Origin: Gordionus sp. m RMFG-2023
Taxonomy: Eukaryota > Nematomorpha > Gordioida > Chordodea > Parachordodidae
Direction of reading: 5' to 3'
DNA length: 64,000 nucleotides
Assembly: GCF_954871325.1 (NCBI RefSeq)
Contig: NC_088775.1
Span: forward strand, 68,983,561 to 69,047,560
Of this stretch, positions 13,101 through 26,224 are shown piece by piece. The notes below the pieces were generated by a model. The model worked only from the letters and a program-made list of their open reading frames with translations. It was not told where the DNA came from and made no database searches. The translations under genes and the position numbers were made by a program. Within the stretch, counting starts at the first letter, position 1, and the number at the start of each line of letters is the position of its first letter.

Positions 13101-14880
13101 TATTTATAAATGTAGGAAAATCGTCTGTTAAAAACGTCCATCAAACTAAATCTTAGCTTAATAAAGTGTTTTTTTTAAAAAAACCTTTTGGGAATTAATA
13201 AATTCCGCTTCTTTCTTCTTTATTTTTCGTCTCTCAGCACCTGAAACAAATTTGTTTTCTCTTCCCATTTTTCAAACTATTTATAGCCTATGAAATAAAA
13301 GGTTACATAGTAGATCTAAAACAAGTTTATTCTAATCATAGTATTCAAAGAGTGCCTCATTAGCGATTTCAATAACTATATTTTAAAATTTAATAAAATA
13401 TAATTCTGTCTAATTTATAAATCTATTATATTTTTAAAAAATCACTAAATATTTAAACAATTTATGAAAAGTTTCGATTTTGGCATTTAAGAAACTAATG
13501 CAATTTTATCATTATAGGTCTTGTAAAAAATGAAATATTTCGACTAGATCTATTTGGGTTTCTATTTACTATTTTATTAGTTAAAGTTAATTTATTTAAT
13601 TTTAAATAAATTTCATTTTTTTCTCTTAAATCAAACAACAAACAAAATTTGCTTTGTCTTGAATTTTGATTCCAGTTAGAAATTTCTTATTTAATAACTT
13701 TTTTACCGTCTACCAAACGGATTGAAATATTAAACTAAAATACAAATTGGCCTAAGCGTTAGCATTAGTAATTTTAAAATTTTCAAAAACAGGCTGCACC
13801 TTAATATGAAATTTAAATTTATATCAAATTTTTGAAAATGTAACTCATTTCAAAAATACTGAGATTTTGTCTATCTTCTATGTCTATTAATTAAATAACC
13901 TGGAAATAATAAATATATCTATAAAGATGGTAAAATAATAAATTAAAAATATTTTCAATCTGTGAATAAGAAACCTTAATGGTTTCTGAATCGCGATTTA
14001 AATTCCAAAGGTTCCTATATAGATTTTATTTCACTTATAACTGGTTTTTTCATATTGACTGGAAAAAGTGATTGATGAATTAGTATAAGTGCTAATCAGA
14101 CATTATATTTGACATACTTATATATTCAGTGTTACTATAATTTAAGTTTTAGCATAATAACTTGGAAATTTTTTCTTTATTTGCCAATAATGCGTTTTCT
14201 TTAAATTATCTATTAACAGGTTTGTAGCACTAAAATGTTCGAAATCACTAATTATTAATATAAATTTTGAAATCAATGCTACCAGAAGTTTGGCTGACTT
14301 AACGCTGAAAGTGTTATATCATAGTTTTTATTTAGCTTATAATATGGTTATTTTTTGGGGACCAAACAGATTAAAACAATAAAATGTAAAACACTACTTA
14401 ATTTGATATAAATTTCAGAATTAGTTTTTCCAACTTGGCTCACTTTAAGCATAAAACGTCATGTCATAGTTTCAATATTGTTTATAACTCAGTTTCTTTT
14501 TGAGGTTAGCAAAACTGAATGAGGAATTAATAGTCAGGCAATAAAATTTTAGCGCAAACCAGATATTTAGTTCATCTATATTTTCTGGTATGATGCCAAT
14601 TTCGGTAATTCTTTCTTACTTTACTAGTATCTTTTTTTTTTCTACCACAGGATTAAAATAATATACAATGTCCCGAGCAATATAAACCAGAATAAGTTCT
14701 TTTAGTTTCGTATAAAGTTGGCCAAATTTTGTTGCTAATAAACTTTTTCCTTTATATTTGATACTATACTGATTTAAGCACTCATAGGCACTGATAAAGC
14801 ACAAAATATTGGCAGATATTAGAATATTTGCTTCCAACTCTTTACCTAAGGATATCAAGATATTTCATATTTTAAAAAAG
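13100..14880. repeat. Degenerate repeat family, copy 1
   Basis: Blocks here recur, much diverged, at 37430-38160 and 41400-41870. Shared pieces include ATAACTGGTTTT, TTTCAGAATTAG, CTTGGCTCACTT, GAGGAATTAA and TTTTTCCTTTATA, in the same order. Within this copy a related block of a few hundred bases appears more than once (about 13780, 14030, 14250, 14400), so the family seems to be built of divergent tandem units. No protein signature and no clear ends. Confidence 0.5.
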
Positions 14881-15352
14881 CAAAATAAAGAGAACTACAG
14901 GAAAATAAAAAATACTTAAGTGGGATTAGATAATCAGATCGTGATTACATACCATGTGTTAGCTTAGCCACAAAGGTCAAACTTCATTATTCATAGCAAA
15001 TTATGACCTATTTTGCATAATAGGAGGTACTTTTTTTGTATTTATATAAAAGCATTTGAAGTTTTTTATTATTAGTAATTAGTATGATCTGCCACCTAGT
15101 GATGCTTAAATTCATCATCGATATTTGACATAAATTCAAATTGATAAAATTTTAAAGGTCTTATTAACATTCGGACGTAATAAATTTTAAGAGAATATTG
15201 ATCCAAAAATAATAATTACTAGAAACGTTCTCCTAATCTCTAAAAAAATTGTTTACTATATATTACATAACCTACATACTATATTCAAAAATATTTGATA
15301 AATTGCCAATTTGTTAATCAAATGTTATTATGTTGCTTGTTTGTATAAAGAG

Positions 15353-16310
15353 TAAAGACCTGCAAAGGTACCATTTGTACGGCCCGGCCCAGATTAAAAA
15401 ATTTTCGGCCCGGCCTGGATTTTTTTTCAAAAATTTCTTACGGCCCGGGTTTAAAAATTTTAGGCCCGGCCCGGATATTTAAAAAAAAACTTTTTGAGGC
15501 CCGGCCCGGCCTGGATTTTTTTAAAAAAAATTTTTTTTAGGCCCGGCTCGGAATTTTTTAAAATTATATTCGACCTGGTATATACAAAAAGTTGATTATT
15601 TCGTATTTTATCATATTTTTCGGCGAGTATTATCATTTAATAAGCAAGTATATTAGCTAATGTTGTTAAACGGCTCGTTTTGAGCCGATTTTTTAAAACG
15701 GCTATATTTTCGCCAGAAAAATATTGACTAAGCCTCGAAATTTCGATACTATATGTCTAGACCTTTGCTCCTTCTATGAGCAAAATTTTCAGTCTTGCAT
15801 AATATTTTTCTGGATAAAAAACGGAGTTAGCCATTTTAAAAATCGGCTCAAAACGAGCCGTTTAACAACACTATTTATTTTATTTTATTCTAAACAAATA
15901 TTTAGTATATTACAAATTGATACTATAAAAAATTTGTGTAAATAATATTTTGAGATTATACTATGTATTTATAAAAAAAATAAAAATGATATTTTAATTA
16001 ATAAAAAATATAACATATATTATATAATAATGTATTTAATCCTTTGCGTATTTATTCCATGGCAGGAAAACTATAATTTTATTATGTAATAGATACTATG
16101 AGTGTTAGCTAGTGCTAACTTTCATCAAACATTTTATTAATCATAACTATATATAATCATTATAACCATATCTAATTGACGAATATAATAATTCATGCTG
16201 TATAAATTTTTTAAAAAAATACGGCCCAGGTATATTTTAAAAATTTAAAATACGACCCGGCCCTGGTACCCAGACCGGGCCGGGCTTATAGCCGGTCCTG
16301 CAGGTCTCTG
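15353..16310. mobile_element. Non-autonomous hAT-like element, GGCCCGGCC type
   Basis: Ends TAAAGACCTGCA and, on the other strand, CAGAGACCTGCA. Flanks ATAAAGAG (15345-15352) and ATAAACAG (16311-16318) make an 8-bp duplication with one mismatch. Many GGCCCGG blocks lie inside each end. The left tip continues AAGGTACCATTTG, shared with the elements at 23656, 47234 and 56893. A TA-type element is nested at 15658-15873. Confidence 0.8.
15658..15873. mobile_element. Nested TA-flanked miniature element
   Basis: Inverted repeats of about 45 bp: TGTTGTTAAACGGCTCG at the left and its complement at the right, both followed by TTTTGAGCCGATTTTT. TA stands at both outer edges, the duplication made by Tc1/mariner transposases. 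Total 216 bp with no coding capacity, placed inside the hAT-like element 15353-16310. Confidence 0.7.
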
Positions 16311-17453
16311 ATAAACAGTCAGCCTCATATTGTAATTTTAAATATTTTAAACCCCGATTTTTTTATTTTGTATAATCCTAAACTTAAATTTTTTTTAAGT
16401 CTTATATATAAATTTTTTCTTGACATAATTTTGAAAAATAAATTTATGTACATGCTTATCAGCGATCCTTAGGCTCAACCCGGAACCAAATCTAACCCAT
16501 ATACCTGGCTCTGAGTGGTCCGTATAATAATATGTTTTTAAAGACCCTTTTAATCAAGGCTTACCCAGTTTGAAAATGGGAAAAAAATATAAATTTTGGG
16601 GAGAAGGTAAAATTTGATTTCTGTAGGTCTCAGATATTTATAAAATAAATATAAAAATGTCTAAAAAAATTTTTATTGGCATTATTATTTTCTTAATAGT
16701 TTGAATTGTGAAACGTTTCGTGATTAATATTTCCTTAGTTTTAGTAAAGACCTGGGTAATACCGAGTCCAAGAGATAACGTCAAATAAATTAAAAGTATA
16801 CTTTATTATCTTTAATAAAAATATAATAGCATATTATTCATCTTCATTAATTCCATAATAAGATTAAATTTAAAATATAGTTGATACTTTTTACAATTTC
16901 ACTTTTTTTACTTTTTTTTGATGTAATTCGATCAAGAGAAGATTGAACAGGAACCCCAAATTTTGTCATGTTTACGCATAGAAATGATATATTAGGGTTA
17001 TCTATTTAAAATAAAATCAAAATTTAATCTTAAAATTGTTGTATAAATGGCTTATTTTAAGCTAAAATTAGCTCCAAATCCTCTCTTTCATTACAATATT
17101 ATTTAAGGAAGTTTTTTTTGTTCAACTAAATTAATATTTTATCAAAATAAAGTTTTTTTCTTAATATATATATTAATGTGTAATATTTTATTAAATTTTC
17201 CGAAACTTATAGGGTACACATTTTACACATGCATTTTTCGTCAAAATCAGATTTTCAAATTAAAAAAAACACACTTATAAGTGATTTAAAGTTGGAAAAT
17301 AACAAAATATTTTTTTGAGCACATTTTTAAATTTAAAGATTTTAAATATGCTAAAAATGTATTCCAGTATATGCAAAATACCTGACATAATTCCAGAAAA
17401 TTAAACTTTTAAGTAATTTTTCATTTATACACTTTGATTATACCATAGCGTAA
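16311..17453. other. AT-rich stretch, nothing recognised
   Basis: No exon-like sequence or paired repeat ends seen. Confidence 0.5.
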
Positions 17454-17820
17454 CCAGGATTTGCTAAGGGAGTGGGGGAGCACTATTAGGTGAATTTTTT
17501 ATCCATAAATTTTAGTAGATCTTTAGGTCCACTTATTGTAGGCCTTTGGCTATAGTAGATTTTTATAAGAATAATTTTGGGTTATCACTTTTTTTCTAAA
17601 GAATGTATTTTTTCCTAAATTTGAATCGAAGTCGTCATTTTAAAAAGTGATTCACATATACTAATTTTTCTTTCAAATTCTTCTTTATAGGGAAATATAG
17701 TATACATTTTTTTGTGGGGAGAGGAGAGGGTAGGGGAAAACTTTTTATTAGCTTAAAATAATATTTTTGTAAACAGGCAAATTTTCAAAGTTATTGTCTC
17801 CGCTCCTAGACACGCCCATG
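17454..17820. mobile_element. Short inverted-repeat element, copy 1
   Basis: Left tip CATAGCGTAACCAGGATTTG; right tip, read on the other strand, CATGGGCGTGTCTAGG. The body matches 26565-26915 over most of its length (shared CTTATTGTAG, AATAATTTTGG, TTATCACT and a G-rich block near the right end). No target duplication could be confirmed. Confidence 0.5.
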
Positions 17821-20800
17821 AACTACACAAAAATTACATGGATTGACTGAAATATTAATCAGACATGTACGGCTCAATTTATATTAATTTCATAGCCATT
17901 TATCAAATAAAATTTAAAAAATACACAAAACAACAGTGCAAAATTGTCTGAAATTTAAAGTGTGGGTACTCTTCATGCTGAAATACATTTTCGTCCAAAT
18001 CAGATTTTATTTAAAAATCACCCTTAATAAATTATTTAAAATCTCATGGATTATATATCCCTATACGACATATATACACGTATATTATTCAACTACGTCA
18101 TCAATATGCAAGTCTCGTTTTTTACTTAGTTTTTTTTGGGAGGGGGGGGGGAGGGGGTGGGATAAAATAGTGGGTATGTTTATTTTTAAGATTTTAAAAT
18201 ATAGGTTATAATAAAAGTTTATTGTATAATAATCCGTTTATTGCGAATCTTGATATATGATGTTACCTCAATTTTATGCACCAAATCTAAAGTTGTAATA
18301 TCAAGTGTAAATAAATATAGGATTATAGTAAAATATTATAGTTGAAACCCTCGTTATCGTAATTTTTTATATATTTCATTGTATTTTTCTTAAATTCTTA
18401 CTTTAGAGGAATGTAATATTTTAAATCATATTTGTACCTATGACAAATAGGCCCTTACAAATGTAGAAGAACCCTATTATTTCCTTTCCTTCCCTTCTGA
18501 TTGCAGAATAATATAATTTATATTGTTTTGATATATTATATATACGCCAAAAAATGTATATAAATAAATTTACAATGGCTTTAATTTGTAAAAAATTAAT
18601 TATAATATTTGCAAATAAAATTAAAAATATTTATAAATTTAAAAATATTTATAAATTTAAAAAATTTATTAAAAGTACGAATAATTTAGTTTTATCATTC
18701 GTCAAATTTTTTTTATTATTTGCAAAAAATCGAATTATTCGTATTCGTAAATTTTGAATTTAATATCAAATAATTTTTTATAGAGCCTAGGTTTTACAGA
18801 CTTCCATTAATTTTTAAATATAGATAAAATATAAAATAAATATAGTCAAAACTCGCTATTATACAAAATTTTATCTCCCCATCGAATTTGCTATAAAGTC
18901 ATTTTATTATATATCATTTTGCACGCGATTTTAAAATTAGGTATATTTTTTACGTAGACTAATTTTTATCTTATTATTTATTTATATAATCTTCGCTTCT
19001 AAGGTATTAATTATATTAACAAAATTTTTAATTTTCCTTTAAATTAATATGATATAAGATTACTTTCTTAGACATACCCTTAGCGTTATCTGTTAACGCA
19101 ACGAGTTATAGTTTCAAAAAAAAAAATTTCACATTTTTTATTATTCTTTTTCTTTTGTTTTCTCTTTTATTATGTAATATTGGGTTGATTAAATAATTAA
19201 TTCAAACAAATTTTACCCTTAAAACCAAAAATAAATACCGTTCTTTAGGCGCGAACCAAATAACTCGATGAATCATTATAATAATGCATAATTTAATCAT
19301 GTCAACTAAGGTGAATTTAAAAAACAGAATGCTTATATAAATGATTAAATTTATTAGTGTCAAACTCAAAATTATGTTAAATACTTTCAAAAAAGCCTAG
19401 TAAACTCATGTTAATCAGTAATCATAGAAAATTCTTTACGATACATCAATAAAATATTTTATGTGAAAGTGTCAAATAAAAAAAATAGTCATTATGACTT
19501 TCATCTAATTTAACGAAATAAAATATTTGATATTTTATATAATAGAAAATTGTTTATCAATTTATTTTTATTTTTGTAAATTAAAAAGACCCAAAATGAA
19601 TATATATATATATATGTTAATTGAATTAAACTTGGATAATGCATTTCCGAGTGATTTATATTGTTAGTCTCTGACATTTTAAAGAAGCGCAAAGCTTTAC
19701 TTTGTATTATTTGTTTTTTTACAATTTTACTAAAGATTAAAATAAAAAATTTTATATAAAAATTTAAGAAATTTGTATCATGATATTTATAAAAGAATTA
19801 GTTTATATAAGCTTAGCTTAAGTGTTTTTTTTAAGATTCTTGTTTGTTTGCTAATATTTATATGACCTTTGAATGTTTTTCCCCTTGATTTTATAAAATT
19901 CACTCCTCATATATAAATTTAATATCGTAATACAAGAAGATTAAATCCTTCCGTAAGGTTGAGTAATATAATAATTAGTGCTTTTACCATAACAAATTGT
20001 TTTATTAATGATTTATCCTTAGCCTTGGATGAATGCTGTAATGAGTGGTAAGGTTAAAGTAATATAAGAATTAGTGCTTTTACCTGAAATAAATTGTTTT
20101 ATTAATATTATTTATCAGCTTTGGATACGAATTCTATAATCAGTGACTTAATTATGCATTGTGATTTCAGATGTGGACATCCAATCAACGTTTTTTAACA
20201 TGATAAAAAAATTAATATTTGTATCTTTCATATATAGATTAACAACATAATATTTGCTAATCCCACTATAAAATAATTAAACATTTAAATTTTTATATTC
20301 TACCAATATCTGAGAACAATAATTAGTTATAAAACAATAATAAAAGAGATTAGTTTTGTTTTATGTTTCCAGCATTGTAAGTGGTTATAAAATATTAAAA
20401 GTATTCCAGTTTACAATAATTTAGCTCTAGTAAGCCTTCAAATCGTTCTGAATATTTTCATTCCTCGAGAAGACCCTCTAAGTTTTTTGACAAAAATGTT
20501 AATAAAATTTTTAATGATATTAGAGATCCTACCTAATCAATATGTGTACTAATGAGAGATTTTCCACATTTTAAAAGGTTGAAAAGTTACATAAGGGCAA
20601 CTTCTACGCAACTGAAAATTCAATTTATTGAAATTTTTTTATTTTTGAATTATTATAATATTTTGCAATATGCCTTTTCTTTATACTATTCTAATATTTT
20701 ACCCCAACAACATTGTCTTGGCCTTGCATTATTTTCTAAAATTTTTATGGAAAAATTTTTTATACTGATATAATTTTTTGCCTTATAAAATTTATATTTC

Positions 20801-23655
20801 TCCTGATGTTTATTATTATTCGTAATATTATTTCCACAGTTGAACGATGCTTTATCCTCAGCCCTTTTAGCCTATTCTTATCGGATTAAAAAACACTTAA
20901 GCCTATTTTTTATCCGGAGACTATCACTTCGACTTGTGGTTTTTAAAAAACATATTGCTAAACTTTAAAAAAGCAAAAATAAACTAACTTACACCTCAAA
21001 GCTTAGCGGATTTTTTGCGGCACTCGTCTTTGAATCGATTTTTAGAAATTACATTATCTTTAGCAATGAAGTATATTAATTAGTGTAATATAAATATCTA
21101 AATTTTTACACTATATAAATAAATTTATATATTTTTTTGAATCTTTGTGATTTTTGTTTGCATTTTAATTAAAAAAATGTATTTTAAATAATTATTAAAG
21201 TTAAAGTTATTAAAACGCAACAATTTTTTTTATATTTAAATTAGTAAAGCAAATGTAAAATTTTGGAGATAAAAACTTGCTGCAAGAGAGCCGCGAAATT
21301 TTGTTCTAAACATTAGACACCTCCTACTCAAAATACGCTACCGTTATTGTTTTTTCGAAAAATGTATATATTTTTTGCTTTAAAAAAATATGAAAGTTCT
21401 ATTTTCAAAATCGTCGAAATTAAGGATACCACTAATATTGTAAATAACTAGTTACATCTTTGCAAAATAATAATTGTAACGAGTTACTTTTGAAAATATT
21501 TAACGAGTTATATTTTTAGTGTAATTCGAACTCGGGAAAAATAGAAATTATAATTTTGTCTTGAAAAATTTCCAAAATTCGACATCAAAATTTTATATTA
21601 TTATATAAAATCTTTTAATATTTTTTTATTACAAAATATTTTTTTGTATAGATGAACACTATAATAAGATCATATTGGGATAAAAATATCTAGTGTCCTT
21701 AAATTTAAAAATAAGATCACGTGATTTGGCACAGCCCAATGTTCGACTAGCCATGCCCTCCCCTTTTTTATCTTTTAAGAAATATATATCTTTCTTTTTT
21801 TTATAAGCTCTATTTTTATTATAAGAATCAAAAGATTTTATACTTATTTTATTTTTTCTCGAAATTTATGAGAAAGGGAGAAGATTGAGCCTATGCATAG
21901 GGCTGTTGTAGGTAAAAATTTGATATTTTTTATAATAAATAAAACTTTATATTATATAAAAAATAATATAAAATATTTTAAAAATCATTATTGTGTTTAC
22001 ATGACTCGTTTTAACCTCGTAAAATATCCCAAAGCGCTTATCATCATCAAAGTCTTAATTTAAGACATTTATGGCAACTTTTTAGTTGTTAAAATTTTAT
22101 TAAAAAATTATTATTTTTTATTATAGAATTTACGTTTTCGAACAGAAACTCGCATTATTAGAGAACAAAATATGCAAAAACAACAATTTTTGTTTGTTAT
22201 TCCGTTTCAATTTTAACATCACAGATAAAAAAATGGCAATACCCTTATTTTTACCTTTCTTTGGAACATATTTCATTTTAAAATGAGCATTCTCTTAGAA
22301 TTTGATTAATACTTTAGAATTTATACGGCTATAATTATTTTTTAAATATTGGATAACATATAAAAATGTTTTAATGCATTATAATATATATTTACAAAAG
22401 TATATTTTTAGAATTTTACAATTTTCTAAAAATAAAAATAAAAATAAAATATTTAGCAATTTAAAAATTAATATATAAAGAAGACATCCTATTTTTATAA
22501 AATATCTATTTCTTTAGCCAAAAAGGTGTTAAAAATCCTTTAAAATAAGATTCAAAGATAGTGATGGTTTCTGGCTAATTTTGTGAGGAACGATTCATTT
22601 ATAGCAATATATCAATTTTAAAATATGCCCGAAAATTATGATTTAAATTTTTAATAAAATTTATTTTTACAAATAATATATAATTTTCATATGCAAAAAT
22701 GATCAAATTTTTAGTTACTATCAACCTCATCCCGATGCATCGGTTCAACAACGTTTTCCGAGTATGGTTTATTCGTTCTCAAAAAATATTTCAAAAATAA
22801 TTAAATTGTTATTCAAGATTTTTTTCTAAAATTTAAAACCCAACAATTTAGTCCTTAGAAGAAAACTAATAAAAATGAAATTTTCATATTTTTTTATTGA
22901 GGTTTGTCTTTTGGGGCTCATAACCCAGGTCTCCCCTTTCCTCATAATATTAAAATTTGAGAATTTAAAACTTTTAAATGCTTTTAAGTTATGCACATTT
23001 TAAAATTAACTCCAAGCATTAAGTAGTTTAATATTAACCGTTTTACAAAGACAGGATTCAAATTAATTGCATAATTTAGTTGAGAGCTAGCTATATGTAA
23101 GAAAATTTCCCGAAAAAATATATAAAAATATTCATTTTTTTATAAATCGATGAAAAAATATTATGTATTGTAGTTGGGTGAACTAAAATTCAGGGTATGC
23201 TGGAATGATGACCTTAATGATTAAAATTTTAAAAATGTTTCTGAGTTTGAAAGTAAAAGGAATATTCTAAGAATTATCAGAAATTTTTAAAAATCATAGT
23301 TTAGATGAATTAAATTAATTGTGTAATATATATTTTTTCATAATAACCGCGAAATATAACATTACATATCTTCATTTTCTTAATTATTAACTAGAAATAT
23401 ATTAAATTATAATTAATTACTTCCCCCTTTAAAATATTTCAATGATTTCCCCAGATAAACAAATATATCCTTGTAAGCATTGTTTCGATAATAAGAAAAA
23501 AGAATTTATATAAAAAATATTAAAAATTGTTAGGCTAAATTAATAAAATGATTTGTTGTAAAACATTTCCATAAAGTGATAACAACTTTCTTATAAAATT
23601 GTTTAACTTGCTGCAAATTATTGTTTTTTTAAAATTTATCAATATGATATTTTTA
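17821..23655. other. Long AT-rich stretch, nothing firm
   Basis: Nearly 6 kb without a recognisable gene or paired element ends. It contains a G-run at about 18136-18165 and a small direct repeat of TTTAAAAATATTTATAAA near 18630. If the missing first HDC exon is in the window it could be here, or in 9.7-15.3 or 23.8-26.0 kb. Confidence 0.4.
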
Positions 23656-23843
23656 CAGAGACCTGCAGAGGTACCATTTGCCTGGCCTAGATTTTAAAAA
23701 AATAAATTATTTTAATTTTTATAGCTAATAAGGGGATTTAAAATATATGGTTTTTAGATATACCGCCCTGTTTGGGTATTTTTTAAAAAAATTTCAGGCC
23801 CGGCCCTAGTATTTAAGAAAACTTAATTGTCTGCAGGTCTCTG
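23656..23843. mobile_element. Short hAT-like element, GGCCCGGCC type
   Basis: Ends CAGAGACCTGCAGAGGTACC and, on the other strand, CAGAGACCTGCAGACAATT. The first 26 bases match the elements at 15353 and 56893. Only 188 bp, and the flanks show no 8-bp duplication, so it may be an internally deleted or rearranged copy. Confidence 0.55.
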
Positions 23844-24189
23844 ATCAGTAATTACAATAAATTTTTATAGTAAATATTATATACTCGTTTAAAGGAATAT
23901 AAGGTTCACAATATTTTTATTCTTATTTTTAAGTATTAGCCTTGAATTAAATAATAGGCATGTTAACAGGTTATAAAAAATAATTCACTGTGTTCCTTGA
24001 TTCTTGGTAGGATATTTTTTACTCTAGATTATATTTTTTTATATAACCTTTTTAGTGGATAATGTTGTACATGGCTTCATATAATAATAAGTAGTTTTAA
24101 TTAACATGATTTGTATGTTATTATTGGAATTTTAATAGTATTTCACTTTAAATACAGGTGGCTAATATTCATCAATGGATCATAACGAG

Positions 24190-24808
24190 GCTAGGAACCC
24201 CTCCTTCTAAAAAATTTATGGTTCGCATGTGGAACTTTTGAGCTAACATTATATATGTTAGTCATTTAGAATAATTTATTTGTCTAAATTAGAGTTGGAC
24301 TAGGAATTTTCAGAGACAGGGAGAAATCTAGGAACCGGATCCAGAACTGGAATCCTCTTTTAAATTTTACAGGAACCAGATGTGATTCATTTTTTGAGGG
24401 TTTATTTATTGTTAAAATTCTTTGAATTTTTTTTGATTACTTTAATTGAGGTAACGGGAAGCACCCTCGGAACCGCGTAAAATTTAAGAATCGGAAGAGC
24501 TTTTTTATAAAATATTCAGGAGCCGAAACCTCCTTTACACGTTCCAAACTCGGAGATATAAATTATTATGATTTATATAGTATGCGGAATATTCCTTAGT
24601 TTATATTCTAAGTTTGATATGATATCAACTAGTATATTTTTGGTCTAGAAGGTTAGTTTAGAAGTAATTTGTAAAAATTTATAGTTATGGTCCTCAACAA
24701 TTGATATAATTTAACAGACATCCACCTTCTAAAATGAAAATTATATAGGATATTAGCTTTAAAAGATATTAACAAAAATAGATAAATTTTCTAAGAGGGG
24801 TTCCCACT
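24190..24808. mobile_element. Inverted-repeat element with GGAACCCCTC ends
   Basis: The left side reads GGAACCCCTCCTTCTAAAAA; the right side on the other strand reads GGGAACCCCTCTTAGAAAA. About 24 bp pair with a few mismatches. Inside, 24292-24560 has its own weaker pair (TAGAGTTGGACTAGGAA against CCGAGTTTGGAACG), which may be a nested hAT-like remnant. No coding capacity. Confidence 0.4.
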
Positions 24809-25003
24809 CGCCCTCACACTAATGATAGAGAATGATATCGAAACAATTTAAATATTTAAAAGATTATTATTTGCAATTAAAAAAGCCAGAAAAATTTTTT
24901 TAAAATTATATTTGTAATTATATGATTAAATGATAAAAATATTTTATTGTTTATTTTTATACAAAAATTTAACTTCATTTATTTTCTATATTCCTATACA
25001 AAA

Positions 25004-25488
25004 TAGTGATCTGCATCGGGCCTAATTTTTCAAGCCCGACCGATTCGATTTTTTATTTATTTGTTCTGAAAAGACCGACCCGAAATAAAATTATTTGTCT
25101 GCCTATTTAAATATAGAAAATGTAAATTATACTTGCCTTTTAGGTACATTTTCATTATTAAATTAAGCTCTTTTTAGAGCCTTCAATTTAATATATAATA
25201 TATATTTTTTTATTTAGTCATTTTATAAATTTTTACATATTTTTATATAGTTGGTTTAATATTTTAGTGTTTTATCATTTCTTTTTAAAATTAAAAGATT
25301 AAATATATTTAATTATAAATATAATATTTTACAAATAAAAAATATTGGCGCCTTTGTTTCTTGCAAGAATTTAAAAAATATCCATTTATTTCTCAAAATT
25401 GAATGATCATATTTAAAATTTTAAGCCTGACCCAGTTCGAACTGTAATTATTTTTTAAATAACTGGGCTGCAATTTGCAAGACCTCTA
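25004..25488. mobile_element. GC-rich hAT-like element, third copy
   Basis: The left tip TAGTGATCTGCATCGGGCC matches the ends of 2996-3319 and 3933-4324. The right tip on the other strand is TAGAGGTCTTGCA. The inner piece TATTGGCGCC...TTCTTGCAAG recurs inverted inside 3933-4324. No target duplication recognised. Confidence 0.55.
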
Positions 25489-26051
25489 TTGAATTTTTTT
25501 TTTGAAAAGTTTAAAATATGAATAAAGAATAATTATTATAATACTATAAGAAAATAAAAACTTTTTAAAACTATTTTTTATAGAACTTATATAATCTTGC
25601 AGAGCGAAAAAAAATCTTGATATCCATTTCAATTTTTCGACAATTTGAAATAAAAAAAAATATTAAAAAAAAATTATGTAGTGATGGAGCACTAAAAGTT
25701 CTTAAATGTTATTAAAATTCATTTTTGATTATTAAAAAATATTCAATTAACACAATCATACATATTAAAAATAAATTTATTTTATTTTAAATAGATAAAC
25801 ACCCACTATAATTTACTAATGGATTACATTTTATATAATGATTATTATTATATTCCCTATCATAATTTAGTAAATGCCTACTATCCACTATTAGTAAAAT
25901 CAATAATTGAGATAAAAAATATCTTTACCTTTGAAATGGAAAAAAACTTTTAAATATATCTCACAATTTAAATATTTTTTATATAATAATATAAATAAAA
26001 TAAATATTTTTTTAATCAACTAATAACATGAACTAATCGATATAATATAAG
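25489..26051. other. AT-rich stretch before HDC exon A
   Basis: I searched for a short first HDC exon (Met plus about ten codons ending at a phase-1 donor) and found none that fits. Confidence 0.4.
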
Positions 26052-26224
26052 GAAAAGAATTGATAGACTTCATAGGCGATTATCTCAGGGATATAAGGCA
26101 ACAACGTGTATATCCTAATGTGAGTCCTGGTTATATGAGAAAACTATTACCGGATAGTGCACCTATAGAATCTGACACATGGGATGATATAATGCTAGAC
26201 GTCAAAAACATTATATTGCCAGGG
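26052..26224 (+). CDS. HDC: HDC exon A (residues 1-57)
   Basis: Begins with the last two bases of a split codon after an AG acceptor, then KELIDF, matching GREMVDY of human HDC, so the intron before it is phase 1. It encodes the start of the N-terminal swapped segment ([15 protein letters not shown]) and ends at CCAGGG before the donor GTATAT. No start codon lies in this exon; an upstream exon must supply it. Confidence 0.9.

Noticed and set aside
20552-20773. hAT dimerisation remnant (KRLKSYIRATSTQ, CLGLALFSKI)
   Set aside because: Two short pieces resemble the C-terminal hAT block, but they are separated by unrelated sequence and lack the ER.FS signature and any element ends.
24160-24190. 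First HDC exon starting ATGGATCATAACGAGG
   Set aside because: It reads MDHNEAR, has no phase-1 donor at the needed place, and runs straight into an inverted-repeat element.
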